Source: Ectobacillus polymachus (lineage in GTDB: Bacteria > Bacillota > Bacilli > Bacillales > Bacillaceae_G). From it: 64,000 nucleotides of DNA. Below the pieces are notes generated by a model. That model worked only from the letters and a program-made list of their open reading frames with translations. It searched no databases and was not told the origin of the DNA. Location: positions 744,001 to 808,000 of the forward strand of contig NZ_JBLREB010000001.1 in the NCBI RefSeq assembly GCF_048159605.1, in the 5' to 3' direction. Both the position numbers and the translations under genes were made by a program. This document shows positions 1 through 8,317 of the stretch, one piece after another. How positions within the stretch are numbered: the stretch's first letter is position 1; each line of letters opens with the position of its first letter.

Positions 1-29
1 TGTAATTACCATAAATTTAGCTTCTATCT

Positions 30-668
30 TTATAGGGGGGTTAATATCTTAACTTGAATAGTACGAACACCCCATTCATTCATCTGTTCTTTATTATCCA
101 TAAATATATCAATACGATCTCCATGAATTGCACTACCTGTATCTATTGCTTTTGCATAGCCATATCCTTCAACCCATACTGTGCTCCCAAGCGGGATTAC
201 ATCTGGATCTACTGCAATTACCTTTGCATTTGGATTATCAGTTAGACTATAGCCTGTTTTCGTTAATACTTTTCCTTGGTATGTCCCACCATTTTCAGCA
301 GGATCAGCTGAATAAGCAGTGGCCGTAACATGAATAGTACGAACAGAAGCGGATTCATCACTAGAAGAAAAGGAGACTCCAGCTTGTTCTAATTTTTGCT
401 GTGAATCTTGTAGTTGCTGCGTGATTTGCTTTATTTCAGAATCCTTATCCTGATCAGTATGCTTCAGTTGATCTGCTTGCTGAGTAAGGACCTGTATTCT
501 TCGTTCTAAATCATCATTTTTTTGTTGTAATTCGCTTTGCATTTCTTGGTGCTGTTGCTTTGCCTCATCATACTGGCTTTGAACGGTTACAGTCGCTCCT
601 CCAAATCCTAATGCCAAGATTAGCGTAGGGATCATTCGCATCGACATAAATCGTTTTATTATTCGCAA
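30..668 (-). CDS. YocH-like 3D-domain cell-wall protein
   Basis: Predicted exported or membrane-anchored wall protein of about 212 residues. It opens with a hydrophobic stretch (IPTLILALGFGGATV), continues with a Gln/Glu/Lys/Asp-rich coiled coil of about 65 residues, and ends in a 3D domain whose three Asp regions are AVDPDVIPLG, DTGSAIHGD and RIDIF. 3D domains occur in YocH, YabE and MltA-type peptidoglycan hydrolases, so wall cleavage is the likely role. No LysM repeat is seen. In-frame GTG (677) and ATG (674) lie on top of the ribosome site AAAGGTG; TTG at 668 has correct spacing, so I prefer it, but the start is uncertain. It stands alone, reading left. Confidence 0.85.
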   Translation of the reverse strand: MRIIKRFMSMRMIPTLILALGFGGATVTVQSQYDEAKQQHQEMQSELQQKNDDLERRIQVLTQQADQLKHTDQDKDSEIKQITQQLQDSQQKLEQAGVSFSSSDESASVRTIHVTATAYSADPAENGGTYQGKVLTKTGYSLTDNPNAKVIAVDPDVIPLGSTVWVEGYGYAKAIDTGSAIHGDRIDIFMDNKEQMNEWGVRTIQVKILTPL

Positions 669-731
669 GAGCATCACCTTTCATAGGAATATTTACCATC
701 CTTGTGCATAAAAGGATATGAGATGTAATGG

Positions 732-762
732 ATTATAGCAAGCAAAGTAATTGAATTGTTAA
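732..762 (-). promoter_or_regulatory. Possible promoter of the 3D-domain gene
   Basis: Read on the minus strand there is a perfect TATAAT (732-737) with TTAACA (757-762) upstream. The 19-bp spacer is longer than ideal, so this is tentative. Confidence 0.35.
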
Positions 763-920
763 GGGAATGTTACCGGGGTAATAATTATGTAATATATTTG
801 ATTCCCTTGACATGAAAGGAATAGGATTATTGTCGAAATTAGGAGGGTAATCAAAGAATGAAGCGTATTTTTTTACAAATTAATATCATAAAAATTAAAA
901 ATAAATATGAAGTGTAATAG

Positions 921-984
921 TTGACATTCGTATTATATTTTTATAAACTTACTAAAGTAATGTAAGTAAATAAATTTTTACTTA
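921..984 (+). promoter_or_regulatory. azoR promoter with overlapping inverted repeats
   Basis: A consensus -35 TTGACA (921-926) is followed by AT-rich -10 candidates (TATAAA 942-947, short spacer). Two inverted repeats follow: ACTTAC (947-952) with GTAAGT (962-967), and the 8-bp arms TAAGTAAA (963-970) with TTTACTTA (977-984). Their place between promoter and gene suggests operators. In B. subtilis azoR1 is repressed by the MarR/DUF24 regulator YodB; that a related regulator binds here is inference. Confidence 0.5.
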
Positions 985-1034
985 TATTTCTTAAATTAAA
1001 GATTTTATTTTACATTAAGTAGGGAGAGAAAAAC

Positions 1035-1670
1035 ATGGCAAACGTTCTATTTATTACTGGAAACCCAAATCCATCAACAGCATCTTACGGTATGGCTGTT
1101 GGCGAAGAATTTATCAAAGCATACAAAGAAGCAAATCCATCTGATGAAGTAATAACAGTTGATTTGTTTAAAACGAATGTACCATTCATAGATGGTGAAG
1201 TATTAGAAGCATGGGGTAAACTAGGTTCAGGTGTTTCTTTTACAGAACTTAGCACAAGTCAACAAGAAAAAATTAGTGCAATGAATACAAATCTTGAACA
1301 ATTTAAGAATGCAGATCGTTATGTATTTGTAACACCTATGTGGAATTTAAGCTATCCTCCAGTTGTTAAAGCATACATTGATAATCTTTGCATAGCTGGA
1401 CAAACATTTAAATATACTGCAAATGGTCCTGTTGGTCTTCTTGAAGGGAAAAAAGCTCTTCATATTCAAGGTGCTGGCGGCGTATATTCTGAAGGTCCTG
1501 CAACAGGTTTTGATCATGGACATAATCACTTACAAGCAATTATAGGTTTTATGGGTGTTACAGATTTTGAATATTTACCAGTAGAAGGTATGAATGCAAC
1601 ACCTGATCAAGCACCAGAAATTAAAGAAAAAGCAATCGAAGCTGCAAAAGAACTAGCAAAACGCTGGTAA
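1035..1670 (+). CDS. azoR: FMN-dependent NADH azoreductase / quinone reductase
   Basis: Cytoplasmic flavodoxin-fold enzyme of 211 residues, the usual AzoR length. AzoR enzymes use FMN and NADH to reduce quinones and azo bonds by two electrons, protecting against electrophile and thiol stress. Visible family features are the phosphate-binding start (ITGNPNPSTASYG), the flavin-contacting block PMWNLSYPPVVKAYIDN near residues 105-121, and the GAGGVYS loop near residue 146. Start ATG 1035 follows AGGGAGAG. The gene is single, with its own promoter carrying inverted repeats upstream and a strong terminator downstream. B. cereus-group genomes carry several paralogues; which one this is cannot be said. 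Confidence 0.92.
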   Translation: MANVLFITGNPNPSTASYGMAVGEEFIKAYKEANPSDEVITVDLFKTNVPFIDGEVLEAWGKLGSGVSFTELSTSQQEKISAMNTNLEQFKNADRYVFVTPMWNLSYPPVVKAYIDNLCIAGQTFKYTANGPVGLLEGKKALHIQGAGGVYSEGPATGFDHGHNHLQAIIGFMGVTDFEYLPVEGMNATPDQAPEIKEKAIEAAKELAKRW

Positions 1671-1749
1671 TCATATAACGTAAATCCCAGTCGTATATCT
1701 AGCTATCAAGCTGGGGATAAGAGCAAAATGGTTACGATACATTGTAAAT

Positions 1750-1806
1750 GAGGATGAAAACAAAGTAAGTAAGCTATGCTTTGTTTCATCCTCGTTTTTG
1801 TTTTTT
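1750..1806 (+). terminator. Terminator after azoR
   Basis: Arms GAGGATGAAAACAAAG and CTTTGTTTCATCCTC pair with one bulged A, followed by a T-rich tract. Confidence 0.85.
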
Positions 1807-1868
1807 CTTCTTTTTACATAAAGAGTCTTGTATAATGGACACGAATGTATGTTATTTGGGGGTCTATT

Positions 1869-2585
1869 ATGTTTCGTACTATATTTGCTGTAATTAGAAT
1901 TATTATTCTTGTATTTGGGACAGTTCCGGGTTTAATTCGGTATAAGAGGTTACCAGCCACGCTTTCTCCAGAAGAAAAGGATAGAATTGTCCATCATGTA
2001 CCAGATTGGTTTGGAAAGGGAATGATTGGTGTATCCGGTTCAACAGTAGATGTGATAGGACTTGAACGTATTCCAAAGCAGGGAGCTGTGCTCTTCGTCA
2101 GCAATCATCAGAGTAATTTCGATATTCCTTTATTAATGGGGTATTTACAGAAGCCGTTTGGATTTATATCGAAGGTTGAACTCCAAAAGTTACCGATTGT
2201 GAAAGACTGGATGATTATGATGAATAGTGTATTTATGGATCGAAGCAATCGGCGTCAATCCTTGCAAGCAATTAAAGATGGCATAGAGAAATTGAAGGAA
2301 GGTCATTCACTTGTTATTTTTCCTGAAGGTACACGTAGCAAAGGAAAAGAAATGGGAGAATTCAAGACCGGAAGTTTTCATTTGGCAACAAAATCAGGAG
2401 TAACAATTGTACCGTTAACCATTAATGGAACGTACAACATTTTAGAAGGAAACAATAATCGGATAAAACCGGCTCATATTACACTAACCATTCATGAACC
2501 AATCTATGAAGAGCAATACAAGGATATGGATTTAAAAGAATTGGCACATTATACGCATGATAAAATAGCTAAAATAATTAAATAA
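1869..2585 (+). CDS. plsC: 1-acyl-sn-glycerol-3-phosphate acyltransferase
   Basis: Membrane-associated acyltransferase that makes phosphatidic acid from lysophosphatidic acid in phospholipid synthesis. A hydrophobic N-terminus (about residues 5-22) precedes the catalytic NHQSNFD motif (the HX4D pair of PlsC) and the substrate-binding FPEGTRSKG block; VPLTINGTY is the later conserved strand. I chose ATG 1869 because the site TGGGGGTC (1857-1864) ends 4 nt before it; an upstream in-frame ATG at 1845 has no ribosome site. TATAAT at 1831-1836 is a likely -10. The length of 238 residues fits the family. Monocistronic, ended by a 15-bp perfect hairpin. Confidence 0.9.
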   Translation: MFRTIFAVIRIIILVFGTVPGLIRYKRLPATLSPEEKDRIVHHVPDWFGKGMIGVSGSTVDVIGLERIPKQGAVLFVSNHQSNFDIPLLMGYLQKPFGFISKVELQKLPIVKDWMIMMNSVFMDRSNRRQSLQAIKDGIEKLKEGHSLVIFPEGTRSKGKEMGEFKTGSFHLATKSGVTIVPLTINGTYNILEGNNNRIKPAHITLTIHEPIYEEQYKDMDLKELAHYTHDKIAKIIK

Positions 2586-2595
2586 TTGGGTTTTC

Positions 2596-2631
2596 AAACA
2601 AGCTAGCCTATGCTCGTAGGCTAGCTTGTTT
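2596..2631 (+). terminator. Hairpin terminator after plsC
   Basis: A perfect 15-bp stem (AAACAAGCTAGCCTA with its complement) around the 6-nt loop TGCTCG. The following T tract is weak. Confidence 0.7.
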
Positions 2632-2756
2632 ATTCTGTATTTTTGAAACAAAAAGGAAATATAAGGAATTTTATTTCTTGACGTTTGTCTTCTTTTTTGA
2701 CACAATAAAAAGAAGTAGGGGAAGTTGTAACGTCAAACTTTCAAGGGGGTTTTGAC

Positions 2757-2930
2757 ATGTTTTCAAACATTGGCTTTCCTGGGTTAATATTAATTTTAAC
2801 TGTTGCACTCATAGTGTTTGGACCGAAGAAACTTCCGGAAATAGGGAGAGCATTTGGGGAAACGTTGAAGGAATTTAAAAAATCGACTAGTGATTTTCGA
2901 GAGGAACGGAAAGAAGACAAAAAACAATGA
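2757..2930 (+). CDS. tatA: TatA-type Sec-independent translocase subunit
   Basis: A 57-residue protein below usual ORF size cut-offs. It has the TatA layout: a short N-terminus, one membrane helix (about residues 8-21, PGLILILTVALIVF), the hinge FGPKKLPEIGRAFG that defines TatA/TatE, then a charged amphipathic tail. TatA multimers form the pore through which TatC-bound folded proteins cross the membrane. ATG 2757 follows AAGGGGG. No tatC lies beside it, so it is an orphan that must work with a TatC encoded elsewhere. A hairpin with a T run ends it. Confidence 0.92.
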   Translation: MFSNIGFPGLILILTVALIVFGPKKLPEIGRAFGETLKEFKKSTSDFREERKEDKKQ

Positions 2931-2966
2931 TTTTTCTTTTCATTCGAAACTAAATAGGAACTATAG

Positions 2967-3004
2967 GATGTGAGCAGTGGTAACCTGTCGCATCTTTTTT
3001 TATT
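2967..3004 (+). terminator. Terminator after tatA
   Basis: Imperfect stem GATGTGAGCAG / CTGTCGCATC followed by seven T. Confidence 0.65.
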
Positions 3005-3102
3005 TTAGCTATATGTTGTAATATGACAAATATCATATTGAAAGCGATATAAATACTAGTATAATAACAAAGAGGGTGTTTGAGAAAGGAAAGAACTACA
3101 CT

Positions 3103-3945
3103 ATGACAAACATTAAAATTGTGACAGATTCTACTATAGATATGTCACAAGAAGAATTAAACAAGTACGGTATTCATGTTATTCCTCTATCTATTTCGAT
3201 TGATGGTGTAACATATATGGATCAAGTTGAAATATCTCCTGAAGAATATTTAGAAAAAATGCAAGTCGCGAAGGAACTGCCGAAAACATCACAACCAGCT
3301 GTCGGTTCGTTCGTTGAAATGTATGATAAGCTTGGAGAAGATGGAAGTGAAGTTCTGTCCATTCATATGACAGGAGGTATGAGTGGTACAGTAAACACAG
3401 CAAGAACAGCTGCTACGATGACAAGTACAAACGTTACCGTAGTGGACTCGATGTTTATCTCACATGCTCTTGCATTTCAGGTGCTCGAAGCAGCAAAAAT
3501 GGCTAGAGATAATCGCTCGATGGAAGAAATATTACAACGTTTAGAAGAAGTTAGAAAAAATTCGTATTTATACGTTGTAGTCGACACACTTGAAAATCTT
3601 GTAAAGGGTGGTCGGATTGGTCGAGGTAAAGCATTAATTGGTTCGCTATTAAATATTAAGCCCATTGCAAGTTTAGAAGATGGCGTATATACTCCAATTG
3701 CTAAAGTTCGAAGCCATGGTCAAGTCATAAAAACGTTAGCGAAACTATTTGATCAAGATACGAAAGGAAAAACAATTAAAAGCGTCAGCATACCTCATGC
3801 AAACGCAATTCCTTTTGCTACAGAGATGAAGGAAGTAATTAAGAAAATTAGTGGATTTACCGAAATACAAATCTGCCATACAGGACCTAGTATTAGTACA
3901 CATACAGGGAGCGGAGCAATTGGCTTTATGTATTTTGCTGAATAA
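3103..3945 (+). CDS. DegV family fatty-acid-binding protein
   Basis: Cytosolic 280-residue DegV/FakB-type protein. The family binds a fatty acid in a deep pocket, and FakB members present it to the kinase FakA for phosphorylation. The sequence shows the opening IVTDSTIDMS, the TSQP block (residues about 59-62), and the MTGGMSGT loop that coordinates the lipid carboxylate. GTG 3076 is in frame, but ATG 3103 behind AAAGGA gives the normal DegV N-terminus (MTNIKIVTDST) and is preferred. The gene is single. Which fatty acid it binds, and whether it serves FakA, cannot be read from sequence. Confidence 0.9.
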   Translation: MTNIKIVTDSTIDMSQEELNKYGIHVIPLSISIDGVTYMDQVEISPEEYLEKMQVAKELPKTSQPAVGSFVEMYDKLGEDGSEVLSIHMTGGMSGTVNTARTAATMTSTNVTVVDSMFISHALAFQVLEAAKMARDNRSMEEILQRLEEVRKNSYLYVVVDTLENLVKGGRIGRGKALIGSLLNIKPIASLEDGVYTPIAKVRSHGQVIKTLAKLFDQDTKGKTIKSVSIPHANAIPFATEMKEVIKKISGFTEIQICHTGPSISTHTGSGAIGFMYFAE

Positions 3946-3963
3946 ATGAATAGAAGGAAATTA

Positions 3964-4003
3964 GGAAAGGAAAAGGAGATATCCTTTTCCTTCCGCTTTT
4001 TTA
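3964..4003 (+). terminator. Terminator after degV-like gene
   Basis: GGAAAGGAAAAGGA pairs with TCCTTTTCCTTCC, then CGC and a T6 run. It lies between convergent genes and may serve both. Confidence 0.75.
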
Positions 4004-4012
4004 GTAAACAAG

Positions 4013-4114
4013 CTATGGTTGTAAATTTATAAAGTAACAAATAATAAGAGTGAGTAATGCAATAGCACTCATAATGAATCGACGCTTCAAATAAGATGGT
4101 AATGTACGAAACAT
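4013..4114 (-). CDS. Small 33-residue membrane peptide
   Basis: A short reading frame with an ideal ribosome site (AGGAGG, 7 nt before ATG 4114). The product starts with a basic stretch (MFRTLPSYLKRRF) and then has one hydrophobic segment (IMSAIALLTLIICYF), ending NLQP. The layout is that of a small single-span inner-membrane peptide. I recognise no family. The strong ribosome site and its position upstream of the shared terminator are the only evidence that it is a gene. Confidence 0.6.
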   Translation of the reverse strand: MFRTLPSYLKRRFIMSAIALLTLIICYFINLQP

Positions 4115-4169
4115 CTAACGTCCTCCTAAATCCTTCTTACTATATATAATGTTCAAAAGGACGTCTTTG

Positions 4170-5150
4170 TTATACGGTTAGGGCATTGTTTTCGGTAATT
4201 TTTTTATTAAACATAAATTGAAGATGAGCAAGATGCAAAGTACCACCTAGAAGCAATACATGTAGTAGCTCCGGATCGAGCTCGCGCGTTTTCCAATTAT
4301 TACGAAGACGTTCAAGAGCTTCATAAGGTGTTTCCGTTGTAAGTGGATAGGATCCATAATGCATAGGAATGAAATGTTTTGCCTTACAATCTATATAAGC
4401 TTGCACAGACTCCTCTGGCGACATGTGAACAGCTCTCATAAACCACTCTGGTTCATACGCACCAATTGGCAGTAGCGCATAATGAATAGAAAAACGTTCG
4501 CCAATTTCTTTAAATCCTCGAAAATACCCGCTGTCTCCAGAAAAATAAATAGATTCCTTCGATGATTCATCTAGAATAACCCATCCGCCCCAGTGAGAAC
4601 GGTTTAAGTCAAATAAAGTTCTTCGTGTCCAATGCTGAGCAGGTACGAAATGAAAGGATATATTTTGGATTGTTGTATTCTCCCACCACTCCAATTCCTC
4701 AACCTGGGTAAATCCTTTTCGGTGAAATAATTTTTTAAGACCAATTGGTACCAGATATTGAATAGTAGAAGGTAATTTTCGTAATGTTGAGAAATCTAAG
4801 TGATCATAGTGACCATGTGAAATAAGTACAATATCTATAGGCGGAAGATCTTCTAAGCGAATTCCTGGTTCCGTAAGACGACGGTATATTTTTAAATCCT
4901 TCGTCCAAATAGGATCAGTTAAAATATTTATTCCATTTACTTGAATAAGAAATGTACAATGACCAATCCAAGTTATAGAAGGAGCCGTTTTATTTCTATG
5001 CAAAAATTCTATTTGTTTAATAGGTGATTGATCCATTATATATGGAAGATTATTATTTTTCTTTCTGTTTTCTTTTTTCATCTGAAAATATTGTGAAAGG
5101 GTTTTAGCAGTTATAACTCCATCCATATTTTCATATCGTTTTCTCCCCAT
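4170..5150 (-). CDS. Metallo-beta-lactamase-fold hydrolase (NAPE-PLD/UlaG-like)
   Basis: A 326-residue cytosolic hydrolase of the metallo-beta-lactamase superfamily. Motifs are GHCTFLIQ followed by LTDP, the zinc motif SHGHYDHLD (HXHXDH), a later FSGDSGY, and HFIPMHYGSY near the C-terminus. This set matches the NAPE-PLD / RomA / UlaG branch, whose substrates include phosphodiesters and lactones; the substrate here is unknown. ATG 5150 is chosen because GAGGTG lies 6 nt upstream; the longer frame from 5177 would bury that site. It reads left, divergent from the XRE regulator at 5290. Confidence 0.85.
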   Translation of the reverse strand: MGRKRYENMDGVITAKTLSQYFQMKKENRKKNNNLPYIMDQSPIKQIEFLHRNKTAPSITWIGHCTFLIQVNGINILTDPIWTKDLKIYRRLTEPGIRLEDLPPIDIVLISHGHYDHLDFSTLRKLPSTIQYLVPIGLKKLFHRKGFTQVEELEWWENTTIQNISFHFVPAQHWTRRTLFDLNRSHWGGWVILDESSKESIYFSGDSGYFRGFKEIGERFSIHYALLPIGAYEPEWFMRAVHMSPEESVQAYIDCKAKHFIPMHYGSYPLTTETPYEALERLRNNWKTRELDPELLHVLLLGGTLHLAHLQFMFNKKITENNALTV

Positions 5151-5289
5151 AAACATCACCTCTAACGTTTTAGTCATAATTATTGTATACAGTTAATGTT
5201 AGTCAAAGACGCTTAAATCATTGACTACATATTAAATAAGTGTAAAATTACATTAATTATTCTTTACATAGAAAATTGAGGTGCCAGGG

Positions 5290-5745
5290 ATGAATAAACA
5301 AAAAACAATGGTACTAGTTGCAAAGAAGATGAAGCTTGTACGTATTGAAAATGGATATACGCAAGAAAAAATGGCAGACATTCTTGGTATTTCAAAAAAA
5401 ACGTTAGTACAAATAGAAAAGGAGAGAGTGATTCCATCATGGACAACGGTTGTAGCCGTATGTGCATTGTTTGCGGACAGTGAAATATTAGTTGCTTCAT
5501 TTGGGGGTAACCCGTTAGAAATAGTAACGGTTTTAGCAAGGGAGTCTGTATCCTATCAAAAGAAAAAAACATTAGGCGGAAAAATATGGTGGAAGGAATT
5601 GGGACAGCAAGGTTCTTTTCGATTACAACAAAACATAATTAGTCAGCATTACCGTATAGTAGATAGTGAAGATTATCGATGGTTTAGTACGTTTCAAAAA
5701 GAGTCAGCGTTAGCTAAATTTGAAGAATTAGTAAAGTCACAGTAA
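5290..5745 (+). CDS. XRE-family transcriptional regulator
   Basis: A 151-residue protein with an N-terminal helix-turn-helix of the Cro/XRE type (about residues 10-62: KLVRIENGYTQEKMADILGI then KKTLVQIEKERVIPSWTT). The C-terminal 80 residues (beginning ESVSYQKKKTLGGKIWWKEL) match no domain I recognise and may sense a ligand or dimerise. ATG 5290 follows GAGGTG by 6 nt. The gene is divergent from the metallo-hydrolase and could regulate it, but no clear operator is seen between them. Target genes unknown. Confidence 0.8.
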   Translation: MNKQKTMVLVAKKMKLVRIENGYTQEKMADILGISKKTLVQIEKERVIPSWTTVVAVCALFADSEILVASFGGNPLEIVTVLARESVSYQKKKTLGGKIWWKELGQQGSFRLQQNIISQHYRIVDSEDYRWFSTFQKESALAKFEELVKSQ

Positions 5746-5860
5746 TTTTAAAAGTTTCACTAAATTGTCAAAGTTATATTTTTTAGTAACCGAAAGTGTT
5801 TTCATTTCATTTCTCACTTTGCTACAATAATAATGTAGTTACTAGAAAAGGAGTTCTTGT

Positions 5861-6445
5861 ATGAAACGATATCGAAGTTTACTTGTGGTGATTTGCTTGC
5901 TTGTTATCGTTGCATCAGGGTGTAGTGCAAGTTCAAAAGTACGAAATCCATTAAATTGGAAGGTAGAGCCCTTCCAGTATATGAATCAAAATGGTCAATC
6001 ATTTGGAATAGACAACTTAAAGGGAAAAGTGACAGTTGCTGATTTCTTCTTTACGAGCTGTCAAACAGTATGTCCGCCAATGACAGCGAATTTAGTTCGG
6101 TTACAGAACATGGCGAAGGAAGAAAAGCTAGATGTTCAATTTGTTTCATTTAGTGTGGATCCGGAAGTAGATACTCCTGATGCCATCCGTACCTTTGTTT
6201 CAACATATACGAATGATACGTCAAACTGGAATCTTCTAACAGGGTATAAGCAAGCAGATATTCAAAATTTAGCTCAAACATCTTTTCGAACAGTTGTGGA
6301 TAAACCTTCAGGCAGCACGCAAGTAACACATGGGACTAATTTTTATTTAATTGATCGTACTGGTACCATTGTTAAAAAGTATAGTGGATATAGCAATGTC
6401 CCATACGAGAATATTATTCACGACATCAAGCTTTTATCAAAATAA
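5861..6445 (+). CDS. SCO1/SenC-family copper lipoprotein (YpmQ-like)
   Basis: A 194-residue lipoprotein in the outer face of the membrane. The N-terminal signal ends in the lipobox VASGC. The thioredoxin-like domain carries the copper ligands of the SCO family: C67 and C71 in CQTVC and His157 in VTHGTNF. SCO proteins deliver copper to the CuA site of cytochrome c oxidase; B. subtilis YpmQ is the model. The GxxxVxDFFFTSC strand is also typical. ATG 5861 follows AAGGAG. It is monocistronic and distant from any cytochrome oxidase genes in this window. Confidence 0.9.
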   Translation: MKRYRSLLVVICLLVIVASGCSASSKVRNPLNWKVEPFQYMNQNGQSFGIDNLKGKVTVADFFFTSCQTVCPPMTANLVRLQNMAKEEKLDVQFVSFSVDPEVDTPDAIRTFVSTYTNDTSNWNLLTGYKQADIQNLAQTSFRTVVDKPSGSTQVTHGTNFYLIDRTGTIVKKYSGYSNVPYENIIHDIKLLSK

Positions 6446-6552
6446 AGTTCACCGAAGACTTGGGAACTAGTGCTTAAGGGATACATACTGTATTATTTCA
6501 ACTTCATGTAATGTACTATTTTTCTTTCGGTCTACTAGAGCTAGAAAAGAAA

Positions 6553-6612
6553 AACGTTCTTTTTCATATTATTTGCCATATTGGCTTTTTATATGAAAAA
6601 GGGCGTTTTTTA
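6553..6612 (+). terminator. Terminator after the SCO gene
   Basis: Arms AACGTTCTTTTTCATAT and ATATGAAAAAGGGCGTT pair around a ~20-nt loop and run into T6. A bcr1 repeat begins directly behind it. Confidence 0.75.
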
Positions 6613-6613
6613 T

Positions 6614-6771
6614 TTTATCCCGCTTTAACGGGCAGTAAGACCCCCACTTCAAGGCTTAGAGAAATCGGAGAAGGCTAAGTGGGGGACAACTGCCCGTAAA
6701 AGTCCGATTGGTTCAACTAACCCTCGGTGGGGGATGAGAGAAAACCCCCACCGAGGGAAGTTTCACTTTAT
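6614..6771 (+). repeat. bcr1-type repeat, copy A
   Basis: A 148-bp element (6619-6766) flanked on both sides by TTTAT (6614-6618 and 6767-6771), the target duplication described for bcr1 of the B. cereus group. It contains nested self-complementary blocks: CCCGCTTTAACGGGCAG, CCCCCACTTC with AAGTGGGGG, and CCCTCGGTGGGGG with CCCCCACCGAGGG. A second copy, inverted and about 97% identical, lies at 17614-17770. bcr1 is non-coding and is thought to move passively and be transcribed as structured RNA. Confidence 0.9.
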
Positions 6772-7067
6772 CGGGATGATTTCTTTAAGTATGAAACTAC
6801 AATATCCTCTACACATTTTTGAGTATTTACAAGAAATAGTGTCGAATTATGAAGGAATCCTTCCGTGATGTAGCGAATAAAAATACGACATAATAAATGA
6901 GCAATCGTCCCTCTATGGTAAAAAATGATAGATTGATATATTACTTGAATTTTTTTCTTAATTACCAAAGCATATTTGTATAGGAATGATTGGCCATTAA
7001 CAAAAAAGGGCAGGAGTTGGCTGCCTTTCCTATAGGAGATTGGTAACCCGTTTAAGGAGGGGAACAA

Positions 7068-8189
7068 ATGGTTAACAAATCAGTTTATCCTAATGAAATG
7101 GAACAGGATGTCACCCTTGATCAAGTAAAAGAACAGTTAATTGAGTTTGGTAAAAAGCACGGCGTATTAACTTATGAGCAGATTGCAGAGCGAATGACTG
7201 GATTTAACATAGAATCTGATCAGCTGGCTGCTTTTTATGAACTTTTAGTGGAACAGGAAATTGAATTAGTAGGTGATTCTGAAGAAGATCCTACTAATAG
7301 CAATCAACATGCAAAAGAAGAATTTGATTTAAATGATTTAAGTATTCCACCAGGTGTTAAAGTAAACGATTCAGTTCGTATGTATTTAAATGAAATTGGC
7401 CGGGTTGATTTACTTTCTTCCGAGCAAGAAATTAAATTAGCTCATCAAATTGAACAAGGGAATGAAGAAGCAAAATGTTATTTAGCAGAAGCAAATCTGC
7501 GACTTGTTGTGAGTATAGCAAGGCGCTATGTAGGACGCGGCATGTTGTTCCTAGATTTAATTCAAGAAGGAAACATGGGCCTTATGAAAGCAGTAGAAAA
7601 ATTTGATTACCGTAAAGGCTATAAATTTAGTACGTATGCGACTTGGTGGATCCGTCAAGCTATTACTCGTGCAATAGCAGACCAAGCACGTACAATTCGT
7701 ATTCCGGTTCATATGGTAGAAACGATAAATAAGCTGATTCGAATTAAGCGACAATTGCTTCAAGACTTAGGACGAGAGCCTACTCCGGAAGAAATTAGTG
7801 AAGAAATGGATCTTGCACCAGAGAAGGTCAGGGAAATTATAAAGATTGCCCAAGAGCCTGTTTCACTAGAAACACCAATAGGCGAAGAAGACGATTCACA
7901 TCTTGGTAACTTTATTGAAGATCATGAAGCGATATCGCCTGCCGACCATGCAGCCTATGAACTGTTAAGAGAACAGCTTGAGGATGTGTTAGATTCATTA
8001 ACAGATCGGGAAGAAAATGTGCTTCGTTTACGCTTTGGGTTAGATGATGGCCGTACTCGTACATTAGAAGAGGTTGGTAAGGTATTTTGTGTTACAAGAG
8101 AACGTATTCGACAAATTGAAGCAAAGGCTCTTAGAAAGTTAAGACATCCTAGTCGTAGTAAACGTCTGAAAGATTTTTTAGATGAATGA
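7068..8189 (+). CDS. Second SigA/RpoD-like sigma-70 factor
   Basis: A 373-residue sigma-70 protein with the full primary-sigma layout: region 1.1-like N-terminus (about 1-90), region 1.2 (VRMYLNEIGRVDLLS), region 2 (LRLVVSIARRYVGRGMLFLD, then FSTYATWWIRQAITRAIADQ), region 3, and region 4 (VTRERIRQIEAKALRKLRHP). The DNA-contacting helices of 2.4 and 4.2 look unchanged from housekeeping SigA, so it should read the same -35/-10 elements. Yet it is not in the dnaG-rpoD operon, its N-terminus is diverged, and it has Cys where SigA usually has Gly (EVGKVFCVTRE). AAGGAGGGG precedes ATG 7068. Most likely a paralogue or accessory group 1/2 sigma factor. Confidence 0.88.
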   Translation: MVNKSVYPNEMEQDVTLDQVKEQLIEFGKKHGVLTYEQIAERMTGFNIESDQLAAFYELLVEQEIELVGDSEEDPTNSNQHAKEEFDLNDLSIPPGVKVNDSVRMYLNEIGRVDLLSSEQEIKLAHQIEQGNEEAKCYLAEANLRLVVSIARRYVGRGMLFLDLIQEGNMGLMKAVEKFDYRKGYKFSTYATWWIRQAITRAIADQARTIRIPVHMVETINKLIRIKRQLLQDLGREPTPEEISEEMDLAPEKVREIIKIAQEPVSLETPIGEEDDSHLGNFIEDHEAISPADHAAYELLREQLEDVLDSLTDREENVLRLRFGLDDGRTRTLEEVGKVFCVTRERIRQIEAKALRKLRHPSRSKRLKDFLDE

Positions 8190-8228
8190 GTGTTTGTATT
8201 CGTATAGGATTCTCTATTTCAAGTTTGA

Positions 8229-8263
8229 AAAGGCGTCCTAAAAAATTTTAGGACACCTTTTTT
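8229..8263 (+). terminator. Terminator after the sigma gene
   Basis: AAGGCGTCCTAAAA pairs with TTTTAGGACACCTT, followed by T6. Confidence 0.85.
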
Positions 8264-8317
8264 GGGGGAAAAACAGTTAATACAAGATTAGACATGTTCA
8301 AAGCTTGTGATCGTAAT

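Noticed and set aside
1845..1868. Earlier ATG start for plsC
   Set aside because: No ribosome site before it, while ATG 1869 has TGGGGGTC at good distance.
6768..7067. 99-codon ORF on the minus strand before the sigma gene
   Set aside because: It ends in the bcr1 edge, overlaps the sigma leader and its start lies on the sigma ribosome site; low-complexity chance frame.
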